This document shows positions 35,586 to 45,247 of a stretch of DNA of 64,000 nt, piece after piece. How positions within the stretch are numbered: position 1 is the first letter of the stretch; the number at the start of each line of letters is the position of its first letter. A program made the position numbers and the translations under genes. Source of the stretch: a bacterium. GTDB lineage: Bacteria > Verrucomicrobiota > Verrucomicrobiia > Limisphaerales > J093. The stretch is from positions 29,993 to 93,992 of the forward strand of contig JAJXZJ010000030.1 in NCBI GenBank assembly GCA_021780105.1, read 5' to 3'. Under the pieces are notes generated by a model. It was not told where the DNA came from. It did no database searches and was given only the letters and a program-made list of their open reading frames with translations.

Positions 35586-36247
35586 CACCAAAAGCGAACC
35601 GGCACGTAGATGCTGTCACCGGGATAAATCGGGATGTCCAGCCTGGGATTCTTCTGGGCCTTCTTGCAATTGACAATGATCTTGGTGCCGTTCGCGCGGG
35701 TGACTTCGACCACGGTCTTCTTGGCATAATCTGTGAAATCACCGGCGGCTTTGATGGCTTGGAGCACGGTCATCGTGCTGAGATATTCATAACGATCCGG
35801 CTTGCGAACCTGGCCGCCAACGTAGATGATCCGCTGCTCAACTTTGATCTGGATGGACAACCGCTGGAAGAATTTGGGCACGTAATGATCACGGATGTCC
35901 TTCTCCAGTTCGGAAACCGTCTTGCCCGCAGCATCAAAGTCGCTGTTGTCGAACAGCAACTTGATCTTCCCGTCCTCGCGTATTTTCTGCTCGATGGCAG
36001 GAATGTTCGCCGGGTCGGCGACGGTGATGGTGAGGTTGTCGCCCACCCGCAGCGTATCAATGCCGACACCCGCCTGCGCATTGGTGCCAGCCGTGGATAC
36101 AGGTTGTGCCATCAGCGGCATGGTGGTGGCGACCGGACTCCCGGAGCCGGACGGAGACCCACAACCGCTGAGAAACAACGCAGTGGCGAGTAAAACCCCC
36201 GCGCTCACGGCCGCCGGCTTGAGGACCTTGAACAACAATACTTTCAT
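35585..36247 (-). CDS. Wza-like polysaccharide export lipoprotein
   Basis: 220 residues. The signal ends in a canonical lipobox (LFLSGC, Cys29). A polysaccharide biosynthesis/export domain follows (DTLRVGDNLTITVADP, then EDGKIKLLFDNSDFDAAGKT and LEKDIRDHYVPKFFQRLSI). An SLBB domain comes next (IIYVGGQVRKPDRYEYLSTM, VLQAIKAAGDFTDYAKK, IPIYPGDSIYVPVRFW). It is shorter than Wza (about 360) and ends after a single SLBB, so it probably forms the periplasmic part of the export channel while the barrel gene upstream supplies the outer-membrane pore. Confidence 0.9.
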   Translation of the reverse strand: MKVLLFKVLKPAAVSAGVLLATALFLSGCGSPSGSGSPVATTMPLMAQPVSTAGTNAQAGVGIDTLRVGDNLTITVADPANIPAIEQKIREDGKIKLLFDNSDFDAAGKTVSELEKDIRDHYVPKFFQRLSIQIKVEQRIIYVGGQVRKPDRYEYLSTMTVLQAIKAAGDFTDYAKKTVVEVTRANGTKIIVNCKKAQKNPRLDIPIYPGDSIYVPVRFW

Positions 36248-36285
36248 CTTGCTGGGAAACTTGAACGTCAGAACAAACTAGCCCG

Positions 36286-38484
36286 TCAATACTTTCCTTT
36301 AAGCTCTCCAACGTTGGAGGCCACGGAACCAGGGCGAACGGCCGCTCCGTTCGACTTGCCTTTTTCGGAGTCATCCTTGTCTGACCTCGAATAGTAGTCG
36401 TAGTAGTAACCGCTGTAGTAGTAGTAGTAGGAATCCTGCGAAATGTTGATGTTGTTCAACACGACACCGAGCAGGTTGCCGCCGACCTTTTCCACCATTT
36501 GCTTGGCACGCAGGTTGATCGCCTGCGGATACTTGCGATATTGCACGACCAATACAGCCAAGTCCACTTCGCTGGCCAGAATGGACGCGTCGCTGACACC
36601 CATGATCGGGGGCGAGTCAAAGAACACAAAGTCGTAACGGGCCTTGACGTCTTTGATGAACTCCTGCATCCGCGCCGAATTGAGCAAACCGAGCGAGCTG
36701 CTGGGCAGCTTGCCGCTGGGCAGAAAATCCAGTGTCGGCAGCTTCGTCGTTTGAATGACTTCTTCGAGCGTGCTTTGCTTCAGGAGGTAGTTCGTCAGCC
36801 CGGTGGCGTTGCTCAAATTAAGGAATTTGTGCAGGCTCGGCCGGCGAAGGTCCGAATCAATCAGCAGCACTCGCTGGCCGTTTTGCGCAAAGACCGTGGC
36901 CAGATTGAAGATGGTTGTGGACTTGCCTTCGCCCGCGCCACCGCTGACAACCGTGATCGTATTCTCGTTTGGATCCTTCCGGGCAAACAGAACGTTCGTG
37001 CGAAGCACCCGATATGCTTCCGCATGTGGACTGTCCGGCCCCTCGTTTATCAGCAAACCGACATTCTGGGGAATGACGCCGATAACGGCCGCGCCCAAAG
37101 CGCGTTCCACGTCATCAATCGTCTTGACGCTGGTATCCAGGTATTCGATGAAGAACGCCAGACCGACGCCCATGACCAGGCCCACGACGATGCCCAAGGC
37201 AACGTTCAGAGGAATATTCGGCCGGACTGGCCGCAAACCAGGCTCGGCCTTGTCAAGGACTTCCACGCTCGAGGTGGTCGGAATTTTGGCGTCCACCTGC
37301 TCCTGGCGGGCACGCAGCATCAGCGCGTCACGGATTTTTTGCTGCGTTTCCAAATCACGCTTCGTTTCATAGTATTGGCGGGCCTTGCTTGCCTCTGCGG
37401 CGACGATATTCCTTCCTTCAGTCACCTCCTGTTCGAGTGCATCCACGCGGGCTTTGAGGGCTTTAACATTATCGCTAAGACCGGTCAAAATACCGTCAAG
37501 CCGGTCTTCGACCTGCTTCTCCACCTGCAGGCGCCATGCCTCGGCACGCTTCACATCCGGGTTGTCCGGACCGTAATCCTGCTTGAGTTGGGCCAATTTT
37601 TGTTCCACCGCCGAAAGCTCATTCAAACGGTCCGGCAAAATTTGCTCCCCCACGACGACTGTCAGCACCGCCTTGCGAAGCGACTGCCGATCAAGCTTCT
37701 TCAGCTCCACCAGTTTGGTGTTGTAAAAGACGTATTCGCCCTTGGCCATCTCAAGCTGGTTGGCAAGCGTGCTTAGTTTTTCGCGCTCCAGCGATGCCTG
37801 ATAGGTGGGCATGGAGGTGTCCGCAGATTCGGCGATGCCTAATGTGACGCGCATGTCGTCCACCCTGGCCTGCAGGTTGCTCACGACAACTGTCTGCTTG
37901 CCCAACTCATCGTTGAGCACATCAATGCCCTTTTTGGACATGTCCTCGCGGTTCTTGCTTCGCAATCCCTTGTAGGAATCGGCAATGGCGTTGGCCAAAT
38001 CAGCCGCTTCATTCTTGTCCTCGTCCAGCACGCGAATCTCGATCAAGCTCGTGTTGCGTGACTGCCGCACGTCAAGGTTGCGTAACAGGATGTTAAAGGT
38101 GTCCTGTTCCGTCAGATCCTGATTATCGCTGTAGCGCGCCGCCCATTTCTTCTGGAGATTAAACTTCTCGATGACCGGATACAGCACCGCCTTCGACTGG
38201 ATTTTCTCGAATTCGGTTGCCAGGAAGTAGGGGTCAAAGCTTTGTTGAACCTGCTGGCGCAGCAACGGATCAACGTCCTTGGTATCCTTGTCCACCGAAA
38301 TCACGACCGTGCTGCGATAGGCCGGCTTCAAAACCAGGGTGACCGCCACGGTTGTCAATACAACCAGCAGCCACACGGCGATGATCACCGTTTTCCGGAT
38401 GCGGATGATCCGCCAGTAATCAAGAAAGTGCGCTTGACTGGCCGGTGTGGCCGAAGAAGAAGATGAGGACTTGGTCGCTTCCAT
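36286..38484 (-). CDS. Wzc-like polysaccharide co-polymerase and tyrosine autokinase
   Basis: 732 residues. A Wzz domain with a first membrane helix at about 35-55 (IIAVWLLVVLTTVAVTLVLK), a long periplasmic coiled-coil region and a second helix at about 428-450 (VALGIVVGLVMGVGLAFFIE) precede a BY-kinase domain. Walker A is SGGAGEGKSTTIFNLA (Lys521), Walker A' is RVLLIDSDLRRPSLHKF, and Walker B is YDFVFFDSPPIMG. The C-terminus holds a dense Tyr cluster (about ten Tyr in twenty residues), the autophosphorylation site of these kinases. It regulates chain length and export. It lies 38 bases before the Wza-like gene. Confidence 0.93.
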   Translation of the reverse strand: MEATKSSSSSSATPASQAHFLDYWRIIRIRKTVIIAVWLLVVLTTVAVTLVLKPAYRSTVVISVDKDTKDVDPLLRQQVQQSFDPYFLATEFEKIQSKAVLYPVIEKFNLQKKWAARYSDNQDLTEQDTFNILLRNLDVRQSRNTSLIEIRVLDEDKNEAADLANAIADSYKGLRSKNREDMSKKGIDVLNDELGKQTVVVSNLQARVDDMRVTLGIAESADTSMPTYQASLEREKLSTLANQLEMAKGEYVFYNTKLVELKKLDRQSLRKAVLTVVVGEQILPDRLNELSAVEQKLAQLKQDYGPDNPDVKRAEAWRLQVEKQVEDRLDGILTGLSDNVKALKARVDALEQEVTEGRNIVAAEASKARQYYETKRDLETQQKIRDALMLRARQEQVDAKIPTTSSVEVLDKAEPGLRPVRPNIPLNVALGIVVGLVMGVGLAFFIEYLDTSVKTIDDVERALGAAVIGVIPQNVGLLINEGPDSPHAEAYRVLRTNVLFARKDPNENTITVVSGGAGEGKSTTIFNLATVFAQNGQRVLLIDSDLRRPSLHKFLNLSNATGLTNYLLKQSTLEEVIQTTKLPTLDFLPSGKLPSSSLGLLNSARMQEFIKDVKARYDFVFFDSPPIMGVSDASILASEVDLAVLVVQYRKYPQAINLRAKQMVEKVGGNLLGVVLNNINISQDSYYYYYSGYYYDYYSRSDKDDSEKGKSNGAAVRPGSVASNVGELKGKY

Positions 38485-38549
38485 GGATTAAAAAAGGGAG
38501 GCTAGAATCCAAACTCCAGCCTCCCGTATCACACTCCAAACCTTGATAA

Positions 38550-39857
38550 CTAATAGCTGGCGTTAACGCCAAAGTAAACTCGGTTGCGCGTAAACGAGCG
38601 AGCAATACTGGGATACGCGGCGCTGTAGTAAAAAGTGATGTCCGAATCCAACCGGTCCAGCGCGTAGCCAACCTGCGCCGAGAGATAGCGATTAATTTCG
38701 TAGGTCAGATCCACGTCGGCCGAGTAGTAATTATCCTGTTGATTGTTGTAAAAACCCCCGTTGAACGTGGCCATTTGCCACTGGCCTCGAACCGTACCAA
38801 TGAGACGAGGCGTCAAACGATAGGTCAGAATGCCATACAACGTCAACGACTGGGTGTCGGTTGTGGCCACGTCTCCGTTGTACACGCCCACATCAGTTTG
38901 TTCCAAATCATTCTTCACGCCGACTTGAATCGAATTGCGCTCCCCGAACTTGTATTGCAGCATGGCGTCAGCGTAGGGAACGATCCGACTATTGTCCATG
39001 CCGGCAACCGCATTCGGATACTCGGCATATTCAAAACCGGCGCGAATCTGAGTGGAGAACTGCGCGTTGAAGTCATGGTCAACGCCAAGGAAACCGTAGT
39101 GATCATACCGGTCACGCACGTTCGTTGGAACCGTTCCCGCAAAATCAAGCGTGTCGGTATTGTCCGTCTGTTCGGTATAACCAAACTGATAACCGATCAA
39201 GGCAGTTGTCGCCGGAGTGTATTGCCAACGCAGGTCAACGCTGGCGAGCTGCTCCATGCGGTTCAGCAACGCCGCGTAGCTGCCATTCCCGGTCTGGTCG
39301 TAATCGTAAAACGTGTTCTGATAACCAATCCTGGACCCCAATTGATCCGTAAAACTCGACGTGAACGAGATGCCCGCGTAATTGCGCATGTTGTTACCGT
39401 TCAAGCGCATATACGTACCACTGCTGGGTGTTCCACCCGGACTGAGCAGCGCCGGCTCCTGGCCCACCACAAAGGAATCAAAGGCATCCATCTTGTATCT
39501 TTCCGAGAACGAATGCGAAAGACTGCCGGTGAAGTTGTGCGAAAAGTCTTCCTCGTTATTCACGCGATCCGCGTAATAACGCATGTCAAAATCATAGTTC
39601 AGCCGGATGGTGGTGAGATCCTGAACTATATTGAGACCCACGGAAGGATTCACGTCCGCGCCCCAGCTACTGCGCTTGGTGATCGGGTAGCCCGTCGGAG
39701 TATTGGCAGGTGCCGTGGTATAGTTGTCGTCATAGAAACCCCGGAGGTTTGCCCCGACGTTCCACGGTTTGCTGGGCGCCGGATCCCTCATGTCCTGCGC
39801 TTGCAGACTCATCGCACCCACCGCCGCCATTCCCACACAAGTTAGTAGTGTCTTCAT
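38550..39857 (-). CDS. Outer-membrane beta-barrel protein of the polysaccharide operon
   Basis: 435 residues with a signal peptide (about 1-20, ending SLQAQ). The remainder is a run of alternating amphipathic strands rich in Tyr, Asn and Asp (DLTTIRLNYDFDMRYYADR, DLRWQYTPATTALIGYQFGY, NRYLSAQVGYALDRLDSDI) and ends in a C-terminal strand finishing VNASY, as outer-membrane barrels do. By position it is the first gene of the exopolysaccharide operon. Similar barrels head such operons in PEP-CTERM/exosortase-type genomes. Confidence 0.85.
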   Translation of the reverse strand: MKTLLTCVGMAAVGAMSLQAQDMRDPAPSKPWNVGANLRGFYDDNYTTAPANTPTGYPITKRSSWGADVNPSVGLNIVQDLTTIRLNYDFDMRYYADRVNNEEDFSHNFTGSLSHSFSERYKMDAFDSFVVGQEPALLSPGGTPSSGTYMRLNGNNMRNYAGISFTSSFTDQLGSRIGYQNTFYDYDQTGNGSYAALLNRMEQLASVDLRWQYTPATTALIGYQFGYTEQTDNTDTLDFAGTVPTNVRDRYDHYGFLGVDHDFNAQFSTQIRAGFEYAEYPNAVAGMDNSRIVPYADAMLQYKFGERNSIQVGVKNDLEQTDVGVYNGDVATTDTQSLTLYGILTYRLTPRLIGTVRGQWQMATFNGGFYNNQQDNYYSADVDLTYEINRYLSAQVGYALDRLDSDITFYYSAAYPSIARSFTRNRVYFGVNASY

Positions 39858-39926
39858 AAATCTTCGTCTTGTTTTAACGCTGTTGCGCTGGCCCAGCCTT
39901 AATTTTCGTCCATTACAGATGTGCCC

Positions 39927-39955
39927 GTTTTACGGTTGCGCCAACTACTTGTCAA
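39927..39955 (-). promoter_or_regulatory. Promoter of the exopolysaccharide operon
   Basis: On the minus strand: TTGACA (perfect -35), a 17-base spacer, TAAAAC. It predicts a leader of about 60 bases ahead of the barrel gene. The leader contains GCTGGGCCAGC, a small inverted repeat. Confidence 0.75.
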
Positions 39956-40154
39956 ACAGAAATCTCAATTCCCTCACCACTTTTTACCGTGTCGTGCCGC
40001 CGCGACCACACCCATGAAGCAAGCGCCAAGCATCCGTATAAGTCAAGCCGGCAAGTCATTTTGAGGGAGCTTCGCGCGCCAAGCCGAAGTGTCAAGCTTG
40101 AATTTAGGGTCATTCGCGGAAACTCTATGCATTCCTGTTGGTCAAGCCCCCCCA

Positions 40155-41225
40155 TCAACTTCGTCCATTCCGGCGCAAACTGTCCTTGATGATCTCCAAG
40201 GCGGCCGCAATGTCGGTGGCAGAAACACCGAGATGTGTCACAGCGCGAACCAGATTGGGCCCCGTTGCAAGCAACCGCACGCCCGCGTCGTCGAGAATCC
40301 GAACCCAATCCCGCGCGGGCACCCCATCCAGGCGAAACACGACGATGTTCGTTTCAAAGCTCGCGGGATCAAGTTCAACTCCCGGCAACGTCGCCAACCG
40401 ACGGGCCAACGTTTGGGCATTGACGTGATCCTCCGCCAGCCGGGCGCGATGGTGCTCCAAGGCGAACAGCGCGCCCGCCGCGATGATGCCCGCCTGGCGC
40501 ATTCCACCGCCGAGTTGTTTGCGAAACCGCCGAGCGCGGGCAACAAACTCGGCGCTGCCCGCCAGGGCTGAGCCAACCGGCGCGCCCAAGCCTTTCGAAA
40601 AGCACACGTTCACCGATTCAAAATGCGTGGCGTAGGCCCGTTCCGGCACGCCCGTCGCGACAGACGCGTTCCACAACCTCGCCCCGTCGAGGTGCAACCG
40701 CAGTCCATGCTGCCGTGCCACGGTGGCGACGCCGGCGATTTCAGTCAGGGGCCAGACACTGCCACCTCCGCGGTTGTGCGTGTTTTCCAGACACACCAAC
40801 CGGGTCGGCGGGAAATGAATGTCCGCCGGCCGGAGGGCGGCTTCCAGGTCCGCACCGCTGAAAATCCCGCGCCGGCCAGTCAGGCAACGACACGTCGCGC
40901 CGGACAACGCGGCCGGCGCGCCGGCTTCGTAGTAAACGATGTGCGCGTTCGCCTCCGCCAGCACTTCGTCGCCGGGTTCGGTGTGGGCGCGGATGGCCAA
41001 TTGGTTGGCCATGGTTCCGGACGGCACAAACACGGCGGCTTCCTTGCCCAGAATTTCTGCCGTGCGCGCCTCCAGCCGCCGGACGGTCGGGTCCTCGCCG
41101 AACACATCGTCGCCCACCTCCGCCGCAGCCATCGCCCCGCGCATCTCAGCCGTGGGCAAGGTGACGGTATCGCTGCGCAAATCAATGATCCGCCGGGCTT
41201 GAGTCCCGGAAATTGTCTGCGTCAT
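40155..41225 (-). CDS. ltaE: Low-specificity threonine aldolase (PLP-dependent)
   Basis: 356 residues from the ATG at 41225. It splits L-threonine or allo-threonine to glycine and acetaldehyde. Family motifs: [79 protein letters not shown] (PLP Asp) and [19 protein letters not shown] (PLP Lys). The length is usual. It stands alone. Confidence 0.93.
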   Translation of the reverse strand: MTQTISGTQARRIIDLRSDTVTLPTAEMRGAMAAAEVGDDVFGEDPTVRRLEARTAEILGKEAAVFVPSGTMANQLAIRAHTEPGDEVLAEANAHIVYYEAGAPAALSGATCRCLTGRRGIFSGADLEAALRPADIHFPPTRLVCLENTHNRGGGSVWPLTEIAGVATVARQHGLRLHLDGARLWNASVATGVPERAYATHFESVNVCFSKGLGAPVGSALAGSAEFVARARRFRKQLGGGMRQAGIIAAGALFALEHHRARLAEDHVNAQTLARRLATLPGVELDPASFETNIVVFRLDGVPARDWVRILDDAGVRLLATGPNLVRAVTHLGVSATDIAAALEIIKDSLRRNGRS

Positions 41226-41415
41226 GCCCCGGATGAAAGCAGAAATTCGTGCCGCATACCATGATTTTGCCACCCGCCAGGCGGCCGACGGAGAAAGCTT
41301 TTGACACCGAACAGCCCGCGGCTAGTTTTGCTCCGCCGGTGCCGCCAGAGGCGGATTCCGGCACGGCGCAGGTGCCGGTTGTCACAACACCGGGCCGACC
41401 CGCCGAATTCAGGAC

Positions 41416-42459
41416 ATGATCATGCTGACACAAGACACCGTTCAAAACGCCCTCAAGGCGGTCAAGTATCCGGGTTACTCACGGGACATCGTGTCCTTCG
41501 GGCTGGTGAAGGAAATCGCCGTCAACGCCGGCGCCGTGGCGGTGACCCTGCAACTGACCTCGCCGAACCAGGAGGCAGCGGCGCAGATCAAGGCCGACGC
41601 GGAGCAGGCCTTGCGCGCCTTGCCGGGCGTCGAACGCGTGCTCGTGGAAGTCCACCAGCCGTCGGGCCCGAACAAAGGCCCCGATCCGTGGGGGAAACAA
41701 ACCCGCGTGCCGGGCGTGGCGCGCGTCATCGCCGTGGCCAGCGGCAAGGGCGGCGTCGGCAAATCCACCGTGGCCGCCAACCTCGCCTGCGCGCTGGTGC
41801 AGCTCGGCCAGCGGGTGGGCCTGCTGGATTGCGACATTTACGGCCCCAGCATTCCGCTGATGATGGGCTGCCGCGAACGGCCGACAATCAGCGAGCGCGA
41901 GCTGCTCGTGCCGCCGGTCCGTCACAACGTCCGCCTGATGAGCATCGGCTTCCTGCTTGAAGACGACCAGCCGGTGGTCTGGCGCGGACCGATGATCAGC
42001 AAAACCATCCAGCAATTCCTGCTCTCGGTGGAATGGGGCAATCTCGACTACCTGCTCGTGGACCTGCCGCCCGGCACGGGCGACGCGCAGCTCTCGTTGT
42101 GCCAGACGGTGCCGCTGGACGGCGGCGTCATCGTCACCACGCCGCAGGAGGCGTCGCTCGGCGTCGTGCGCAAGGGCATTGCCATGTTTGAGAAAGTCAG
42201 CGTGCCCATCCTCGGCATTGTGGAAAACATGAGCTATTTCACGACGCCCAACGGCGAGCGGATTGAAATCTTCGGTCACGGTGGCGGCCAGGTCGAGGCG
42301 ACCCGACAGAAAACGCAATTTCTCGGCGAAGTGCCGATCTTTACCGAAATCCGCATCGGCGGCGACCGCGGCGTGCCGGTGGTTGTCTCCGCGCCGCGTT
42401 CGCCGGCGGGCGAGGCGTTTCTCGCCGTCGCGACGAAGTTGCGTCAGGTCGCCGGCTGA
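41416..42459 (+). CDS. mrp: Mrp/ApbC (NBP35-type) iron-sulfur carrier ATPase
   Basis: 347 residues (ATG at 41416; another at 41422). The N-terminal MIP18/DUF59 domain (about 5-85) is followed by a deviant Walker A ATPase: VASGKGGVGKSTVAANLA, GLLDCDIYGPSIPLMMG, LLVDLPPGTGDAQL and GIVENMSYFTTPNGERIEIF. The Cys-x-x-Cys that bridges a 4Fe-4S cluster between subunits in enterobacterial ApbC is replaced by TTPN here, as in some other lineages. It probably helps assemble or transfer Fe-S clusters. Confidence 0.93.
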   Translation: MIMLTQDTVQNALKAVKYPGYSRDIVSFGLVKEIAVNAGAVAVTLQLTSPNQEAAAQIKADAEQALRALPGVERVLVEVHQPSGPNKGPDPWGKQTRVPGVARVIAVASGKGGVGKSTVAANLACALVQLGQRVGLLDCDIYGPSIPLMMGCRERPTISERELLVPPVRHNVRLMSIGFLLEDDQPVVWRGPMISKTIQQFLLSVEWGNLDYLLVDLPPGTGDAQLSLCQTVPLDGGVIVTTPQEASLGVVRKGIAMFEKVSVPILGIVENMSYFTTPNGERIEIFGHGGGQVEATRQKTQFLGEVPIFTEIRIGGDRGVPVVVSAPRSPAGEAFLAVATKLRQVAG

Positions 42460-42468
42460 ACTGGCGCG

Positions 42469-43758
42469 TCAGACTTTCGGTTCCCAGCCGGGCCGGTAGG
42501 AGCGACGCCACAGACGGGCCGCGCCTTTGTCGCCGAGGAGCTTTCCCGTGCGTGGATCGCAGTTCAACGTGCGGCCAACACGCCAGGCGATGTTGCCAAG
42601 GAGGCAAAGCAGCGTGCTCTTGTAGCCCTCGGCGATGTCCGCGTTGGGCCGCCGGCCCGTGCGCAGGCAGTCGAGAAAATTCTGCAAATGCGGCGCGTCG
42701 CTGCCGGAGCCGCTCACTTTGCCCAGTGGTTTGTCCTGCGTGTCGAACAGCGTGTAGCTCGCGCCGTCGAGCACCATCGTCCCCTGGTCGCCGTAAAAGG
42801 CGGCGCCGAACATCGAGCTTTCAAAACCGTGCCGCTGGCAGCTCCGGCCTTCCCATGTGATCATCGCGTCGCCGAAATCGAACGTGACGACGTTGGTGTC
42901 CGGTGTTTCCTGATCGTCGTGAAAATAATAACGTCCGCCGCCGGAGGTGACGCGCCGGGAAAACTCCACGCCCAGGCCCCAGCGGCACAGATCGAGCGCG
43001 TGAACGGCGTTGTTGCCCGATTCACCTGTTCCCCAATGCCAGAACCAGTGCCAGTTGTAGTGAACGATGTTGTCGCGGAAGGGTCGTTCCGGCGCCGGCC
43101 CCTGCCACAGTTCCCAGTCCAGCCACGCCGGCACGGGCACCGGTTTGCCCTGGCCGATGGAACCGCGGGTGTTGTTATACCAGCCGCGGGCAAACCGCAC
43201 CCGGCCGATGACGCCGGCGCGCAATCTGGCGATCGCCTCGATGCTCGTGGGCATGCTCCGGCGCTGGGTGCCAATCTGCACGACGCGGTCGAATTTTCGC
43301 GCGGCGGCGACGGCCAGCTCGCCTTCGTGGGGATTGTGGCTGGCAGGCTTTTCGCAATAGACGTGCTTGCCGGCGGCGCAGGCCAGGATCGTGGCCGGCG
43401 CGTGCCAGTGGTCCGGCGTGGCGATGACGAGCGCGTCCACAGCGCGGTCGTCGAGCACACGGCGAAAATCCTTCGCGCCCCGGGGCGCGGGCTGGCGGTC
43501 GCCGGCGGCGGCGATGCCCTTGGCGATGGCCCGTTCGTCCACGTCGCAGATGTAGGCAATTTCAGCCTGCGGCAGGGCGGCAAAGCCGCGCACGAGGTCG
43601 CTGCCGCGTCCGTTCACGCCCATGAAGCCAAGGCGGACGCGGTCGTTGGCACCCAGGACGGACAGGCTGGGAGCAAGGCCAGCGAACGCGGCGGCGCCGG
43701 CGGCCAACGCGGTATGGCGGCAAAGAAACGCGCGACGCGAAAGCGGGGTTGATTTCAT
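42469..43758 (-). CDS. Gfo/Idh/MocA family oxidoreductase, Tat-exported
   Basis: 429 residues from the ATG at 43758 (43767 is also possible). The twin-arginine signal (SRRAFLCRHTALAAGAAAF) begins at residue 7. The NAD(P)-binding Rossmann part has VRLGFMGVNGRGSDLVRGF and IAYICDVDERAIAKG; then VDALVIATPDHWHAPATILA and GKHVYCEKPASHNPHEGEL, with the EKP motif of the family. The substrate domain has WHWFWHWGTGESGNNAVHALD. Exported members act on sugars or glycosides with tightly bound cofactor. It converges on mrp. Confidence 0.9.
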   Translation of the reverse strand: MKSTPLSRRAFLCRHTALAAGAAAFAGLAPSLSVLGANDRVRLGFMGVNGRGSDLVRGFAALPQAEIAYICDVDERAIAKGIAAAGDRQPAPRGAKDFRRVLDDRAVDALVIATPDHWHAPATILACAAGKHVYCEKPASHNPHEGELAVAAARKFDRVVQIGTQRRSMPTSIEAIARLRAGVIGRVRFARGWYNNTRGSIGQGKPVPVPAWLDWELWQGPAPERPFRDNIVHYNWHWFWHWGTGESGNNAVHALDLCRWGLGVEFSRRVTSGGGRYYFHDDQETPDTNVVTFDFGDAMITWEGRSCQRHGFESSMFGAAFYGDQGTMVLDGASYTLFDTQDKPLGKVSGSGSDAPHLQNFLDCLRTGRRPNADIAEGYKSTLLCLLGNIAWRVGRTLNCDPRTGKLLGDKGAARLWRRSYRPGWEPKV

Positions 43759-43849
43759 GCGCGGCATTTTGAGACCGCCAGCGCGGCGGGTCAACTCAGC
43801 GAGAACAGCCGGAGGAGATGCAGCTTCTCAACGCGGATCGTGCCGATCC

Positions 43850-43953
43850 GGACGAGTTGCGCCGGCCAACGAGCAATCCGTCAGCATGGTGCGGCCCCGC
43901 GAGGACTTGGTGTGAAAGGACGAGTTGCGCCGGCCAACGAGCAATCCGTCAGC
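43850..43953. repeat. Two perfect 36-bp direct repeats
   Basis: An identical 36-base unit beginning GGACGAGTTGCGCCGGCCAA occupies 43850-43885 and 43918-43953, with 32 bases between. The unit has no dyad symmetry, only two copies exist and there are no cas genes. The surrounding 190-base gap shows nothing else. Confidence 0.85.
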
Positions 43954-43986
43954 CGGCGCGCCACCTTGAGGGAAGTAAGGGAGGAG

Positions 43987-45123
43987 TTACTTCGTGGAGA
44001 ATTTGTAAATCGTCGTCTGCTTGTAGGTTTCTCCGGGCCGCAGGACGGTGTTCGGGAACGCCGGGTGGTTAATGCTGTCCGGGTAGTGGTCGCATTCCAG
44101 GCACAGGGCGGCGTGTTGCTGGTAGGTGATGCCGTATTTGCCGGTGAGCGTGCCGTCGAGGAAATTACCGGTGTAGAACTGGATGCCCGGTTCGGTGGTG
44201 AGCACGTCCATTTCGCGGCCGGACTTTGGCTCATACACCTGCGCGGCCAACGCGAGCTTGCCACCGCCGCCGTTCAGACAGTAGTTGTGGTCGTAACCGC
44301 TGGGCTTGTTGGTCAATTCGCCGATGCGGTCGCGGATGGGATGCAGCGTGGTGAAATCCATCACGGTGCCTTTGACGGGCGCGAGTTCGCCGGTCGGGAT
44401 GAGCGTGGCGTCCACCGGCGTGTAACGGGCGGCGTTGATCATGACTTCGTTGTCGAGAATGTCGCCGCCACAGGCAAGATTCCAATAGCTGTGGTTGGTG
44501 AGGTTCACCGGGGTCGCCTTGTCGGTGGTGGCCTTGTAGTCCAGCCGCAGTTCGTTGTCGTCGGTGAGCGAATAAATCACCGTCACCTTGAGCGTGCCCG
44601 GATAGCCCTCTTCGCCGTCGGGGCTGGTGTAGGTGAACCGCACCGCCGCGGCGTTTTTCCGCCGGAGAACGGCGGCCTTCCAAACCACCTTGTCGAAGCC
44701 CTTGATGCCGCCGTGCAGGTGATTCGGGCCATCGTTGGTCGCCAGCGTGTAGGCGTGGCCGTCGAGCGTGAACCTGCCCTTGGCGATGCGGTTGGCGACG
44801 CGGCCCACCGTGGCGCCGAAGAAAGGATCGCCCTTGAGATACTGGTCGAGGTTGTCGAAGCCGAGCACAACGTCACCCATTTTGCCATTGCGGTCGGGGA
44901 CATCCAGCTCGGTGAGAATCGCGCCGTAGGTGATGACCTTCGCCTTCAGTCCCTTGGCGTTGGCAAGGGTGTATTGGTAGATGACGGCGCCGTCGGGCAT
45001 GGTGCCGAACTTGGCCTTCTGCACAGTTGCTTTCATGGTGGGATTATCGGTGGCGGCCCCGGCCGCGAACGCGGTCGTGACAAGCGTCGCCATCGTGAGC
45101 ATGGTCCAGACAGTTTTTTCCAT
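43987..45123 (-). CDS. galM: Secreted aldose 1-epimerase (mutarotase)
   Basis: 378 residues from the ATG at 45123, where a signal peptide (VWTMLTMATLVTTAFAAG) begins; an ATG at 45144 is an alternative. GalM motifs: VITYGAILTELDVPDRNG, PFFGATVGRVANRIAKG, NDGPNHLHGGIKGFDK, PVNLTNHSYWNL (catalytic His), GYDHNYCLN and the catalytic Glu region TTEPGIQFYTGNFLDG. It interconverts sugar anomers, here in the periplasm. Downstream of a symporter and a small membrane protein on the same strand, it probably feeds uptake. Confidence 0.92.
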   Translation of the reverse strand: MEKTVWTMLTMATLVTTAFAAGAATDNPTMKATVQKAKFGTMPDGAVIYQYTLANAKGLKAKVITYGAILTELDVPDRNGKMGDVVLGFDNLDQYLKGDPFFGATVGRVANRIAKGRFTLDGHAYTLATNDGPNHLHGGIKGFDKVVWKAAVLRRKNAAAVRFTYTSPDGEEGYPGTLKVTVIYSLTDDNELRLDYKATTDKATPVNLTNHSYWNLACGGDILDNEVMINAARYTPVDATLIPTGELAPVKGTVMDFTTLHPIRDRIGELTNKPSGYDHNYCLNGGGGKLALAAQVYEPKSGREMDVLTTEPGIQFYTGNFLDGTLTGKYGITYQQHAALCLECDHYPDSINHPAFPNTVLRPGETYKQTTIYKFSTK

Positions 45124-45247
45124 AAGCGTTTCCAGTCGTTTCATTGAGACCCGATCAGGTGCCGAATTGATCAAAACATCTTGTGCCCGCGGCGGCGATG
45201 CCGAAGCCGGCTGCGGCACACAACCGCTAAGATTCTCCGGCCGTGGC

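Noticed and set aside
43850..43953. CRISPR mini-array (36-base repeat, 32-base spacer)
   Set aside because: Only two repeat copies, no dyad symmetry in the unit and no cas genes anywhere in the window.
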